Part shown: in pieces, positions 55,501-57,189 of the stretch
Layout: every line of letters starts with the position of its first letter
How positions within the stretch are numbered: the stretch's first letter is position 1
Notes under the pieces: generated by a model
Told to the model about the DNA's origin: nothing
The model's database searches: none
What the model saw: the letters and a program-made list of their open reading frames with translations, nothing else
Origin: Hyposmocoma kahamanoa
Lineage: Eukaryota > Arthropoda > Insecta > Lepidoptera > Cosmopterigidae
Length of the DNA: 64,000 nucleotides
Reading direction: 5' to 3'
Assembly: GCF_003589595.1 (NCBI RefSeq)
Contig: NW_020653200.1
Span: forward strand, 8,021,526-8,085,525
Program-made: the position numbers and the translations under genes

Positions 55501-57186
55501 CTCATTAGCGATAAATATTTTAATGTAAATAAATTTGCATTTGAATTGAACACAGACCAAGTGTATTCACTTGCTCTGATCACAGCGTGAATGAATAATT
55601 TGCCTTCATATTGTAATATTAATTATAACGAAGTTAAGTCACATCATAGACCACAAATACATAATACATATACGTTAACAAAAGGAATATTAACTCAAAA
55701 TAGGTGCAAAATAGGAGCTACGGTTGAATTGCTGAAACGATCCTGATACACGTTCCAGTTCTTTTAGGTACAGGTTACGATTATTTGTACAATTATTGCT
55801 ATGTTATTTCGCTGCTGATCTGAAAGCGGCAGCCGCAGCGCAGCAAAGCAACCCGTCCTGCTTTAGCGGCCAATTACACGTAGCGAAACATTTCGCGCGG
55901 CCGCCACGCAGCGACCGCCCAGTTACCGCGCTTTCACGTATATTAGTGGCGAATTTTAAATCTATTTACTAGGCTACAACCATTGACTTACAATTATATG
56001 GACGTCGGGTCCGCGCTAAAAAGTGTCCGCACTTGTAAGGCGCTAAAATCGTATACAGAGCGCGACACTCCGCTTTAGTCTTCATTTGTTCTACTGACAG
56101 CGCGATACTGCGATGACATTACAATTTAAATTTCGAATAGGTTGACTTGGGACTTTTTTTTCGTGGTTTTTGTATTAGACCCGTCGTCCATTTATTTGTA
56201 AGTCAATGGCTACAACATTTAAATTCCTCGGAACAATACAACCGCGCGGACGCCGCTCGGCCGCCGCGTAGACCAAAGACAAGCAAGCCTCACCTGCGCG
56301 CCCGGGACGCTTATGTAAGTTACAATGTAAAAGATAAATAAATACAGAATATTTTGCCATGACATGAAATGCGCGGCGGCCGCGCGGCGTGACCGCAATA
56401 AAGTTCGTTGTACTATCAGTCGATGAAATTGTGGTAGGTACAACTACCACAATTTCATCGACTGATTTCGGGTTCTTTTTCATATTACTTAATACTCTAT
56501 AAACTCGAAATCAGTACTTTTCTCTTTTTTTTCCCTATTAAAACATGTCTGCGTTACGGATGCTTTGATCTTTTTTATAAAATACAAGTAAGCGCTTGAC
56601 CGCCATCTCACCTGATGGAAAGTAACGATGAGGTCGACTATGGAGCATGCACACCTAAGTAATATCTATCTACTCTCGCCTTGAAAAGACACAAGTTATA
56701 GCGTTCAGGAAATAAGTCTGCAGGCAGAGACTTCCAATTCATAACCGGTCGCCATATAAATACGGGACGCGTAACTCTTCGTGCGATTCGTTAATAATAT
56801 ATACTAAATAATAATAGGAAAAAATGTTACCATGGCTCTATGTTATTGTTTCTTACATAAGTTATCTTTAATCATGTACGAATCATAGACGCGAATATTC
56901 CACTGGTTATTCTCTTGCGTAGTATATTAGTAATGGCATTTTCAACACATCAAACCTTTTCTAGTAACATTACCAAATCCTATTTTGCTTGTAATGTCGA
57001 CATTGGTGGCTTGCTTTCTCTAGTGGTACTCACCGAGTCTGGAGAGCTTGAACGCGTCGGCTGTGTTTATCACATCGACATAAGCCTGAAGTTCGAGGCG
57101 ACGAGAGCTAATGTTTTGATTGTGTACGGTCATAGCGTATTTAAACACATTTTGAATTTCCTCTGTATTTTGGTCAAAAATTGCAC
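43..57186 (-). CDS. GluRI-like: AMPA-type ionotropic glutamate receptor (GluRI-like), 14 visible exons, incomplete at both ends
   Basis: A ligand-gated cation channel subunit of the plasma membrane, expected at glutamatergic synapses. The exons run from 57186 down to 43, all junctions are AG acceptor/GT donor on the minus strand, and every phase matches the next. Total visible coding length is about 2167 bp (722 residues). Order: amino-terminal domain, S1 ligand-binding half, M1, pore loop M2, M3, last part of S2. Diagnostic AMPA-family strings are [12 protein letters not shown] after M1, FMQQGSD in the pore, [15 protein letters not shown] before M3 and SYTANLAA in M3. The signal-peptide exon lies above 57186 and was not found; M4 and the C-terminus lie below position 1. 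Odd points: ligand-pocket substitutions, and no exon for about 50 residues of S2 between 637 and 215. A kainate subunit is the main alternative, but the RSLSGRIVG and SRFSPHEW strings favour AMPA. Introns vary from 87 bp to 27 kb and carry all the transposon debris in the window. Confidence 0.93.
305..452 (-). repeat. Repeat A copy 1 (A-tailed SINE-like), partial, in the intron between exons 13 and 14
   Basis: Matches the family strings GACGGGACGAACAAGTCGTG and CCATAACAGTTGCAGTGCCA found at many places in the window. Read on the minus strand, copies of this family end in an A-rich ATTATAAAAAA tail, which sets the orientation. Only the tail half is present here. It fills about a third of the intron in which the missing S2 exon would be expected. 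Confidence 0.8.
637..793 (-). CDS. GluRI-like: GluRI-like receptor, visible exon 13 (M3)
   Basis: The first base completes Arg, giving [15 protein letters not shown] and then the M3 gate [17 protein letters not shown]. It continues [18 protein letters not shown] and ends in phase 0 at GAA/GTAAG. 157 bp. The stretch after VER corresponds only loosely to the SAEDLxxQTE start of S2. Confidence 0.95.
1418..1506 (-). CDS. GluRI-like: GluRI-like receptor, visible exon 12 (pore loop M2)
   Basis: Starts after TTCTAG in phase 0 and encodes [20 protein letters not shown] and SDVVP plus two bases of an Arg codon. The Q/R-site position is genomically Gln (CAA), predicting a calcium-permeable pore unless edited. 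The family Cys after QQG is Ser. Confidence 0.94.
1762..1893 (-). CDS. GluRI-like: GluRI-like receptor, visible exon 11 (M1)
   Basis: 44 codons in phase 0. Hydrophobic M1 ([17 protein letters not shown]) followed by SRFSPHEW, a highly specific AMPA-family string, and ending [16 protein letters not shown]. Acceptor TTTTCAG, donor GAG/GTAAC. Confidence 0.95.
2131..2160. repeat. TA/CA microsatellite
   Basis: Alternating TA then CA dinucleotides in the intron upstream of exon 11. Confidence 0.8.
2342..2509 (-). CDS. GluRI-like: GluRI-like receptor, visible exon 10 (end of S1, start of M1)
   Basis: 56 codons, phase 0 at both ends. Contains [20 protein letters not shown] and FTEPFL. The Arg that binds the glutamate alpha-carboxyl (R485 equivalent) is kept, but the family T480 in APLTI is Ala here. 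The usual SLGISIMIKKP linker is replaced by a dissimilar segment before [13 protein letters not shown], the entry to M1. Acceptor TTCATAG, donor TGG/GTAAT. Confidence 0.93.
2990..3613 (+). mobile_element. Penelope-like element 3' fragment with inverted terminal segments
   Basis: A 62-codon reading frame (3064-3252) ends with [18 protein letters not shown] followed by a W-containing tail. This is the extreme C-terminus of the GIY-YIG endonuclease region of Penelope-like reverse transcriptases, as far as I can recognise it. The frame is flanked by inverted copies of one sequence (2990-3031 and 3571-3613, sharing GAAACTATTTTTCCCGG and AAATCGCGTATATT). This fits the repeated pLTR arrangement of Penelope elements. 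A hammerhead-like motif sits at 3505-3558. The reverse transcriptase core is missing, so the copy is dead. Confidence 0.7.
3505..3558 (+). ncRNA. Hammerhead-ribozyme-like motif in Penelope pLTR (candidate)
   Basis: Read 5' to 3': stem I strand CAACC, core GTGACCA, a stem-loop around CCTATAAAGG, core GAAA, a short stem III (CG, loop TCCAAAG, CG), the dinucleotide TT, then the stem I partner GGTTTG. Penelope pLTRs are known to carry hammerheads. The usual core CTGANGA reads GTGACCA here, so the C3-G8 pair would be swapped to G3-C8. Stem II has a bulge. Catalytic activity is not shown by sequence. Confidence 0.45.
3620..4971. other. Intronic sequence, nothing recognised
   Basis: About 1.35 kb of AT-rich sequence without a convincing reading frame, tRNA-like head or terminal repeat on either strand. 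It may be old transposon-derived DNA. Confidence 0.5.
4980..5256. mobile_element. MITE family M1, copy 1 (277 bp)
   Basis: Inverted ends CATTGACTTACAA and TTGTAAGTCAATG. It is flanked by a perfect 8-bp target duplication GGTACTTA (4972-4979 and 5257-5264). It shares ATGGACGTCGGGTCCGCGCT near the left end and AGACCCGTCGTCCATTTATT near the right end with two other copies in the window. It is longer and more diverged than they are. The 8-bp duplication fits hAT or P superfamily activity. There is no coding capacity. Confidence 0.92.
5404..7435 (+). pseudogene. piggyBac-like transposase (DDE, PGBD-type), inactivated
   Basis: The likely original start is [13 protein letters not shown] near 5510, after a short upstream extension. 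Recognisable in order: acidic N-terminus, a [16 protein letters not shown] region, the core [15 protein letters not shown], the first catalytic Asp in [21 protein letters not shown] and [11 protein letters not shown] (family [20 protein letters not shown]), a second Asp in CRCDSNTGY, a third in [19 protein letters not shown], and a C-terminal zinc-ribbon-like [11 protein letters not shown]. At least four breaks (stops or frame changes near 6411, 6750, 6950 and 7196, and a frame change before the Cys-rich tail near 7372) kill the frame. A 28-bp tandem duplication at 5845-5900 lies in the N-terminal part. The TTAA target duplications and terminal repeats could not be fixed. Confidence 0.9.
7905..7950. 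repeat. Short tandem duplication (about 26 bp unit)
   Basis: TAGACGATCTTTTCG occurs twice in a row, each time preceded by an AGA(G/A) sequence. Confidence 0.8.
8225..8326 (-). repeat. tRNA-headed SINE relic
   Basis: On the minus strand, a pol III A-box-like GGTAGCCTAGTGG is followed 30 nt later by a B-box-like GAGATTCGAATG. The body is short and degraded. It resembles the head of SINE family C in this window. Confidence 0.5.
8489..8609. repeat. Two consecutive hairpins (MITE-like)
   Basis: The first hairpin pairs 8489-8506 with 8511-8528 (18-bp arms, two mismatches, 4-nt loop). The second pairs 8525-8553 with 8581-8609 (29-bp arms, two mismatches), and its loop is itself self-complementary. 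No target duplication was identified. Confidence 0.75.
9019..9064 (-). repeat. SINE B 3' fragment
   Basis: CACACACTCGTAGCCCCGCA and AGGGAAACCCTGTGTCGCG match, in reverse, the 3' part of SINE B at 63753-63965. Confidence 0.7.
10158..10220. repeat. 32-bp tandem duplication
   Basis: Two adjacent copies of a unit beginning ATGTCATAAACAAAGTGATT, with one or two substitutions. Confidence 0.85.
10449..11065. mobile_element. Tc1/mariner-like TIR element interrupted by an assembly gap
   Basis: The left end GGGGTTAAAGTATGAAATTG (10449 on) is the exact inverse of the right end at 11044-11065, and both ends are flanked by TA. The interior is mostly the 400-N gap (10628-11027), so neither true length nor coding content can be judged. 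A TA duplication and simple ends fit the Tc1/mariner superfamily or a MITE derived from it. Confidence 0.75.
10628..11027. other. Assembly gap of 400 N
   Basis: Uninterrupted N run of exactly 400 positions. Its round size suggests it may not be a measured length. Reading frames that cross it have no meaning. Confidence 0.99.
11070..12085. other. Intronic sequence, nothing recognised
   Basis: No exon, tRNA-like head or terminal repeat seen. Confidence 0.5.
12090..12385 (+). repeat. SINE C copy 1 (tRNA-headed)
   Basis: tRNA-like head with A box near GCCGTGGTAGCCTAATGATG and B box near AGATTCGAATCG. The body carries TGAGCTTTTCGGTGAAG, ATCGTGAGGAAACCTGCA and TTCCCAATCTC. It shares body motifs with the copies at 53026-53300 and 62604-62757. 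Confidence 0.75.
12765..12925 (-). repeat. Possible tRNA-derived SINE relic
   Basis: On the minus strand a B-box-like GGGTTCGACTGCC lies downstream of CGACGGCTGAAGTTCTCTAG. The evidence is weak: there is no second copy in the window and no tail. Confidence 0.3.
13324..13412 (-). CDS. GluRI-like: GluRI-like receptor, visible exon 9 (S1)
   Basis: Separated from exon 8 by only 87 bp. Two bases finish the Tyr codon, then [19 protein letters not shown] and [16 protein letters not shown] replaces the family GDGKYG, so the pocket Tyr (Y450 equivalent) is Phe. Ends AAG/GTACG in phase 0. Confidence 0.93.
13500..13728 (-). CDS. GluRI-like: GluRI-like receptor, visible exon 8 (S1 begins)
   Basis: Acceptor ATTTAG, 229 bp. 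Contains [15 protein letters not shown], the first strand of the ligand-binding domain, and [17 protein letters not shown]. Where AMPA receptors usually have Glu (ILESPYVM; E402 of mature rat GluA2), this gene has Gln (ILQDPYLM). Ends on the first base of a Tyr codon at T/GTGAG. Confidence 0.93.
14265..14372 (-). CDS. GluRI-like: GluRI-like receptor, visible exon 7
   Basis: 36 codons, phase 0 at both ends. Contains [20 protein letters not shown], the signature closing the amino-terminal domain, with one potential N-glycosylation site (NIS) and another (NFS). Acceptor TTTTAG, donor CAG/GTTGGT. Confidence 0.94.
14501..14573. repeat. (CACG)n-type microsatellite between exons 6 and 7
   Basis: Repeated GCAC/ACGC tetranucleotides mixed with ATGC variants in a 295-bp intron. 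An open frame on the plus strand here is only the repeat plus the shadow of exon 6. Confidence 0.85.
14668..14874 (-). CDS. GluRI-like: GluRI-like receptor, visible exon 6
   Basis: Acceptor CTTCTAG, 69 codons in phase 0 at both ends. Begins [17 protein letters not shown] (family: ALxYDAVxV) and contains [18 protein letters not shown] before the end RLIKK. The single Cys here is the usual disulphide cysteine of the domain. Donor AAG/GTGAG. Confidence 0.94.
15450..15497. repeat. Short tandem array in the LINE 1 tail
   Basis: Three to four copies of GTAGTATGCACTAT-like units. Confidence 0.85.
16513..16551. repeat. Perfect 16-bp hairpin at the 5' end of LINE relic 1
   Basis: CTTGCCTCTTTTCCAG (16513-16528) and its exact inverse (16536-16551) are separated by 7 nt. 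Confidence 0.95.
17170..17762. mobile_element. Candidate non-autonomous TIR element (593 bp)
   Basis: Perfect 18-bp inverted ends: TTTATCCGCTCACGCGAT at 17170-17187 and its inverse at 17745-17762. The interior is AT-rich without a reading frame. No clear target duplication could be read. Confidence 0.65.
17930..19786 (+). mobile_element. LINE relic 2 (Jockey-group, reverse transcriptase with YADD)
   Basis: 17936-18541 encodes a reverse transcriptase: [67 protein letters not shown] and the catalytic [10 protein letters not shown] stop (TGA at 18539-18541) breaks the frame. The continuation to 19363 carries [23 protein letters not shown] and [11 protein letters not shown]. The endonuclease domain is missing (5' truncation). 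The 3' end has a CA-rich stretch (19395-19545), a GGTGGAGACCAGGAGGCCTA block shared with 46600-46670, and a terminal ATT repeat (19762-19786). One stop codon and a largely intact frame suggest a fairly young copy. Confidence 0.9.
19395..19545. repeat. CA-rich simple sequence in the LINE 2 3' region
   Basis: Irregular ACAC/CATACA runs; a similar run precedes the related LINE end at 46460. Confidence 0.8.
20285..20434 (-). CDS. GluRI-like: GluRI-like receptor, visible exon 5
   Basis: Acceptor TTAACAG, phase 0 at both ends, 50 codons. Reads [20 protein letters not shown] and [15 protein letters not shown], equivalent to the G(A/V)NITGFR strand of AMPA receptors. Donor TCG/GTAAGT. Confidence 0.94.
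20888..21141 (-). CDS. GluRI-like: GluRI-like receptor, visible exon 4
   Basis: Acceptor TGTCAG, first two bases complete Gly, then [27 protein letters not shown] and [15 protein letters not shown], ending YHYMLSGL before GTGAGT. 254 bp. Typical second lobe of the amino-terminal domain. Confidence 0.94.
21523..21984 (-). repeat. Repeat A copy 2, with an embedded GC-rich TIR element
   Basis: The tail half (21523-21680) matches GACGGGACGAACAAGTCGTG and the CCATAACAGTTGCAGTGCCA block. The head half (21869-21984) matches GTAATGCTGACATTACTGCT and TTGGCGGCAGAAATAAGTAA. A foreign 188-bp element sits between them, and about 45 bp of repeat A appear to be lost at the junction. Confidence 0.85.
21681..21868. 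mobile_element. GC-rich 188-bp TIR element inside repeat A
   Basis: Ends CTATCCACACACATC and its near inverse GATATGTGTGGATAG. Inside these lie further inverted blocks, GGGCCGTGCCCGGGACGTG on the left and a diverged inverse on the right, with TTGTATGAACT and AGTTCATACAA nearer the centre, so nearly the whole element folds back. Much more GC-rich than its surroundings. A GAC trinucleotide on both sides may be a 3-bp duplication. Confidence 0.7.
22000..22660. other. Intronic sequence, nothing recognised
   Basis: AT-rich stretch between repeat A copy 2 and the BEL/Pao relic. Confidence 0.5.
22680..25560 (+). pseudogene. BEL/Pao LTR retrotransposon pol relic
   Basis: Heavily broken, but the pol order is readable. 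22680-22980 has the pre-RT region (LVAIGIAK and [13 protein letters not shown]). 23270-23340 has the reverse transcriptase block [17 protein letters not shown]. 23430-23500 has [14 protein letters not shown]. Near 23560-23590 is the catalytic YMDDY. 23920-24000 and 24043-24400 have the RNase H region ([17 protein letters not shown] and [19 protein letters not shown]). 24820-25120 has the integrase zinc-binding region ([22 protein letters not shown]). 25090-25260 has the start of the integrase core ([19 protein letters not shown]). Many frameshifts and deletions separate these. Clear LTRs were not delimited. It cannot encode a product. Confidence 0.88.
25570..26690. other. Intronic sequence, nothing firm
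   Basis: May include degraded 3' sequence of the BEL/Pao relic. A weak inverted pair (AAGAAAACTGAC near 26150 and its inverse near 26195) is present. Confidence 0.45.
26700..26817 (-). repeat. LINE 1-type 3' end fragment
   Basis: Poly-T followed by CCCATGATGGAAACTAAGGG and GAGGTCGACGATGGAGCA resembles, with divergence, the A-tailed 3' region of LINE relic 1 (15373-15450) and the copy at 56571-56810. Confidence 0.6.
26818..27605. mobile_element. Candidate non-autonomous DNA element with mirrored subterminal repeats
   Basis: The left half contains many degenerate GATATAAC/GATATAAT-type motifs. The right half contains the same motif in inverse orientation (GTTATACC, TTATATCC). A GC-rich block (27115-27180) lies near the centre. 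It is bounded on both sides by fragments of the same LINE 3' end (26700-26817 and 27605-27670), as expected for an insertion; AATAATG occurs at both edges. Precise ends are uncertain. Confidence 0.45.
27605..27670 (-). repeat. LINE 1-type 3' end fragment (second half)
   Basis: ACTATTCACTCTCACCTTGA followed by AGCAGAAGTTATA parallels CTACTCTCGCCTTGAAAAGA and ACACAAGTTATA at 56668-56700. Confidence 0.5.
28066..28872. repeat. Large inverted repeat made of two head-to-head tRNA-SINE copies
   Basis: The left arm (28066-28360) and right arm (about 28590-28872) are inverse copies about 290 bp long with a loop of about 230 bp. Shared strings include CATAGCATCTTAAATAAAAG, GAAGACCATGAAATTT, CACCTGTGATTTTACTATAC (variant in the right arm) and the outer end CGTCCCAC.GCT.TGCC. 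Each arm holds a pol III B-box-like GGGTTCGATTCCCGGTTCAG (minus strand, near 28200-28220) or its diverged plus-strand partner near 28725. The copies face each other head to head and have diverged from each other. Confidence 0.8.
28880..29235. other. Intronic sequence, nothing recognised
   Basis: Short AT-rich stretch before repeat A copy 3. Confidence 0.5.
29254..29757 (+). repeat. Repeat A copy 3, split by a SINE B insertion
   Basis: Head GTAGAGAGCTCCTTGTGAAC, GTAATGTCAGCGTTACTGT, TTCCGGTTTTGAAGGGTAAG, CTGAGCGGCACTGCAACTGT and tail CTTGATATTATAAAAAA. This gives the full family orientation: head at low coordinates, A-tail at 29757. SINE B (29347-29540) interrupts it. Confidence 0.9.
29347..29540 (+). 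repeat. SINE B copy nested in repeat A, with 10-bp target duplication
   Basis: tRNA-like head CCTCCGTGGCCGAACAGTTA (A box) and AGTTCGATTTGCGGG (B box), body TTTGTGGTTGTCTATGTGTG, CATGGCACCCGCGACACAGG and GTGCGGGGCTATGTTGAGTG. The repeat A sequence GCGTTACTGT occurs at 29337-29346 and again at 29541-29550, a perfect target-site duplication. Confidence 0.9.
29765..31495. other. Intronic sequence, nothing recognised
   Basis: About 1.7 kb without reading frames of note, terminal repeats or tRNA-like boxes. Confidence 0.5.
31499..31787 (+). repeat. Repeat A copy 4
   Basis: Starts ATAGAGCTCCTTGTGAAAGA, carries CCGCCAAGCAGTAATG, and lacks the A-tail. Diverged. Confidence 0.8.
31800..32700. other. 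Intronic sequence, nothing recognised
   Basis: Contains short open frames with no recognisable family resemblance. Confidence 0.45.
32710..32753. repeat. Perfect 19-bp hairpin
   Basis: AATACCTAGTTATATTTTA (32710-32728) and its exact inverse (32735-32753) with a 6-nt loop, directly followed by an ATT microsatellite (32751-32774). Confidence 0.95.
33397..33530 (-). mobile_element. Penelope-like pLTR fragment, second copy
   Basis: ATCGAGTTCTTAGGTTTTAG, CACATAGGAAATGAAACT and CGGATTTCAATCGCGTATAT match 2954-3031. The adjoining stretch, read on the minus strand, repeats the hammerhead-like TGACCATGG, ACCTATAAAGG and CGAAAC blocks, with losses in stem III. Confidence 0.7.
33690..33775 (-). repeat. 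LINE 3' end fragment
   Basis: Read on the minus strand: CCTTCTGTGGGACAGTACAG and GGTCATAATAATAATAA, a typical Jockey/CR1-style end with a trinucleotide tail. Confidence 0.6.
33780..34740. other. Intronic sequence, nothing recognised
   Basis: AT-rich; the short open frames have no family resemblance. Confidence 0.5.
34745..35215 (-). mobile_element. RTE-like LINE C-terminal relic
   Basis: An open stretch (35208-34954) reads [39 protein letters not shown] and [14 protein letters not shown], the conserved end region of a widespread insect LINE protein. The continuation toward 34745 carries [20 protein letters not shown] after a stop. Only the C-terminus is present. Confidence 0.8.
35220..36110. 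other. Intronic sequence, nothing recognised
   Basis: No exon or repeat family identified. Confidence 0.5.
36420..36612 (+). repeat. LINE 3' end fragment
   Basis: CCGCCGTGGTGGCAGCAGTA, GGGTCTGGATGTTGCCTGGC and a terminal ATT repeat (36592-36612). A CA-rich stretch lies upstream (36175-36260), as in LINE relic 2, so the copy may start near 36120. Confidence 0.65.
36620..37980. other. Intronic sequence, nothing recognised
   Basis: A direct duplication GGAGGCGATTT occurs at 37140-37167; otherwise nothing. Confidence 0.5.
37988..38336 (+). repeat. Repeat A copy 5
   Basis: Head TAGCAATAGAGCTCCGTGTA through tail TTGGTATTATAAAAAAA. It carries a roughly 45-bp insertion (about 38035-38085) just before CCGCCAAGCAGTAATG. 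Confidence 0.85.
38629..38818 (-). repeat. SINE B copy, head partly lost
   Basis: In reverse it carries the 3' end (ACGCACACACTCAACATAGA), the CCATGGACACACAC block and the B box GGTTCGATTCCCGGGCCGGG. The A-box region is replaced. Confidence 0.85.
38830..39615. other. Intronic sequence, nothing recognised
   Basis: Short open frames at 39084-39314 and 39262-39507 have no family I can recognise. Confidence 0.45.
39630..39850. mobile_element. MITE with 17-bp inverted ends (221 bp)
   Basis: GAACACTACGCCAACTT at 39630-39646 and its exact inverse at 39834-39850. The interior is T-rich with no reading frame. TA dinucleotides lie close outside both ends, but the exact duplication is uncertain. Tc1/mariner-type is the best guess. 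Confidence 0.75.
40511..40540. repeat. Perfect 13-bp hairpin
   Basis: GAATAGAACCCAT and its exact inverse around a 4-nt loop, directly before a SINE B fragment. Confidence 0.9.
40550..40597 (+). repeat. SINE B fragment
   Basis: GTGTAATTTGTGGTTGTCTA and CCATGGCACCCGGGACATAG, truncated at both ends and abutting repeat A copy 6. Confidence 0.75.
40598..40872 (-). repeat. Repeat A copy 6
   Basis: Tail side TTTTTTATAAATACTAAGTG at low coordinates, CCATAACAGTTGAAGG, ACAAGTCCCAGGCACCTGTA, GTAATGCTCACATTACTGCT, ending CTTCTACTGCTATT. Confidence 0.85.
41147..41550. mobile_element. TIR element with internal degenerate subrepeats (404 bp)
   Basis: Left end GGGGCGCGTTCCCATTATGA and right end, in reverse, GGGCGCTTTCCCAATGACGG; TA flanks both sides. 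The right half holds about three degenerate units with the pattern TGGGAA-AGCTAGA, then ACAGTCGT, then AACGATAAA. No coding capacity. Confidence 0.7.
41560..42290. other. Intronic sequence, nothing recognised
   Basis: No exon or repeat family identified. Confidence 0.5.
42290..42412. repeat. T-rich simple sequence ending in (TTCTA)n
   Basis: ATTTTATTTTT-type runs, then GGTTTCAATTCTATTCTATT, probably the end of an old LINE. Confidence 0.5.
42479..42706. mobile_element. MITE family M1, copy 2 (228 bp)
   Basis: Same inverted ends as copy 1 (CATTGACTTACAA and inverse). Perfect 8-bp target duplication ATCTTTAC (42471-42478 and 42707-42714). By eye it differs from copy 3 at about four positions. 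Confidence 0.95.
42879..43161 (-). repeat. Repeat A copy 7
   Basis: TTTTTTTATAACATCAAGTG at the tail side, CCATAACAGTTGCATACCA, CTGTAATGTTGACGTTACTG and AAGGAGCTCTACTGCTATT at the head side. Confidence 0.85.
43371..43870 (+). pseudogene. Non-LTR retrotransposon ORF C-terminal relic
   Basis: The frame from 43400 reads [29 protein letters not shown] and [11 protein letters not shown]. After a break, AFGVGILGP and (near 43745-43790) a [13 protein letters not shown] end follow in other frames. This pattern (RPDGxTLVPWxxGRxLxWD, AGSxAExAExxK, ETLGxxGP, [12 protein letters not shown]) is the conserved C-terminal region of a LINE ORF2 found in many invertebrates. An inverted duplication (43529-43573) sits exactly at the AEQAK-equivalent. 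Confidence 0.75.
43870..45760. other. Intronic sequence, nothing recognised
   Basis: Nearly 1.9 kb without exons, tRNA-like boxes or terminal repeats. Confidence 0.5.
45765..45940. mobile_element. MITE-like foldback element (176 bp) with alternating inverted units
   Basis: Outer ends AGAGTCGTATTTCAGAACT and, in reverse, GGGTCGTATTCCAGAACTG, flanked by TA. Inside, the unit ACTCAAGTC with its inverse GACTTGAGT occurs repeatedly in alternating orientation, together with a second AGAGTCGTATTTCCAGTG. SINE B begins 2 bp downstream. Confidence 0.7.
45943..46150 (+). repeat. SINE B copy
   Basis: A box GCCTCAGTGGCCAAACGGTT; the B-box region is degraded (CAGGTTGTCTCCCGGACCGG). 3' end GTGCGGGGTTATGTTGAGTG then an ATT repeat. 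Confidence 0.85.
46379..46752 (+). repeat. LINE 2-type 3' end, 5' truncated
   Basis: A CA/CACG-rich run (46459-46527), then GGGGTGGAGTCCTGGTGACC, TAGTTTAGGCACCAGTCTCC and a terminal ATT repeat. Same order as the 3' end of LINE relic 2. Confidence 0.75.
46459..46527. repeat. CA and CACG microsatellite
   Basis: CA repeats passing into about ten GCAC tetramers. Confidence 0.95.
46760..48250. other. Intronic sequence, nothing recognised
   Basis: No exon or repeat family identified up to the donor of exon 3. Confidence 0.5.
48256..48385 (-). CDS. GluRI-like: GluRI-like receptor, visible exon 3
   Basis: Acceptor ATCTAG, phase 0. Encodes [17 protein letters not shown] and [15 protein letters not shown]. 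The YGW..I.F.YD segment is the classic central strand of this domain. 130 bp, ending on one base of a Gly codon before GTAAGT. The following intron is 27.1 kb, the longest in the window. Confidence 0.93.
48418..48492 (+). repeat. Possible tRNA-SINE head relic
   Basis: GATAGCCTAGCTGAGAGAAT followed by GAGAGGCTCTGGAGTCGCAA resembles an A box and a decayed B box. No body is recognisable. Confidence 0.35.
49377..49504 (-). CDS. GluRI-like: GluRI-like receptor, visible exon 2
   Basis: Acceptor GGTACAG, then two bases completing a Val codon begun in the previous exon. It reads [12 protein letters not shown] and later [10 protein letters not shown], conserved in the AMPA amino-terminal domain. 128 bp, ends in phase 0 at AAG/GTGAG. 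Confidence 0.93.
49560..50690. other. Intronic sequence, nothing recognised
   Basis: Start of the 7.5-kb intron between exons 1 and 2, with no feature identified. Confidence 0.5.
50770..50945 (+). repeat. SINE D (tRNA-headed), single copy
   Basis: A box CTCCGTGGTCGAGTGGGGTT and B box CGAGTTCGATCCCCGGCC, body ending GTACCATCGTGGTTTCTGAT. Different from SINEs B and C. Confidence 0.65.
50967..51152. mobile_element. MITE with long inverted ends (186 bp)
   Basis: Outer ends TTTTGACAACTTTACAGG and inverse. The complementarity continues through GAAGAAAAAATGA, ATATAGCATCTG and AAAATACG, giving arms of roughly 75 bp with small mismatches. The loop is about 35 bp. Confidence 0.85.
51165..51300 (-). 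repeat. LINE 1-type 3' end fragment
   Basis: Long poly-T, then ACTCCACCTGATGTTAAGTG and CCTAGTGCAGCGATGGAATC, related in layout to the A-tailed end at 56571-56810. Confidence 0.5.
51393..51598 (+). repeat. SINE B copy
   Basis: A box TTCGGTGGCCGAACGGTTAC, B box GGTTCGTTTCCCGGGCCGG, body TTGTATGGCTTACATTTATT, 3' end CCTAGTGCGGGGCTATGTG. Confidence 0.9.
51610..53020. other. Intronic sequence, nothing recognised
   Basis: No exon, tRNA-like box or terminal repeat seen. Confidence 0.5.
53026..53300 (+). repeat. SINE C copy 2
   Basis: A box TGGCAGCCGTAACGGCTTGA, B box GGTTCGAATCCGGGC, body CTATTCGGTGAAGGAAAATA and CCCCAACCCGCATTTGGACA. Better preserved than the copy at 12090. Confidence 0.8.
53310..55830. 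other. Intronic sequence, nothing recognised
   Basis: About 2.5 kb with only short frames of no recognisable family. Confidence 0.45.
55840..56400. other. GC-rich patches either side of MITE M1 copy 3
   Basis: Blocks rich in CGCGCGGCCGCC-type sequence occur at 55880-55930, 56235-56310 and 56368-56398. CGCGCGGCCGCCACGCAGCG on the left and GCGCGGCGGCCGCGCGGCGT on the right resemble each other. They may belong to one element that the MITE entered. No reading frame of note. Confidence 0.4.
55981..56208. mobile_element. MITE family M1, copy 3 (228 bp)
   Basis: Ends CATTGACTTACAA and inverse, with perfect 8-bp target duplication GCTACAAC (55973-55980 and 56209-56216). Same length as copy 2 and about 98% identical to it by eye. 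Confidence 0.95.
56415..56466. repeat. Perfect 23-bp hairpin
   Basis: The left arm 56415-56437 starts ATCAGTCGATGAAATT. The right arm 56444-56466 is its exact inverse; the loop is GTACAA. Confidence 0.97.
56571..56810 (-). repeat. LINE 1-type 3' end, best-preserved copy
   Basis: TTTTTTATAAAATACAAGTA, CATCTCACCTGATGGAAAGT (also at 15415-15434), GATGAGGTCGACTATGGAGC and CTACTCTCGCCTTGAAAAGA. Read on the minus strand it ends in the A-tail. Confidence 0.7.
57034..57186 (-). CDS. GluRI-like: GluRI-like receptor, visible exon 1 (start of amino-terminal domain)
   Basis: Begins after TTTCAG with two bases completing a Gly codon (G)[11 protein letters not shown], the usual first strand of the AMPA amino-terminal domain (IGAIFDQ). 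It carries 50 codons and ends on one base before GTGAGT. Because this exon starts mid-codon, at least one upstream exon (initiator Met and signal peptide) must exist above 57187. Confidence 0.92.
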
Positions 57187-57189
57187 CTG

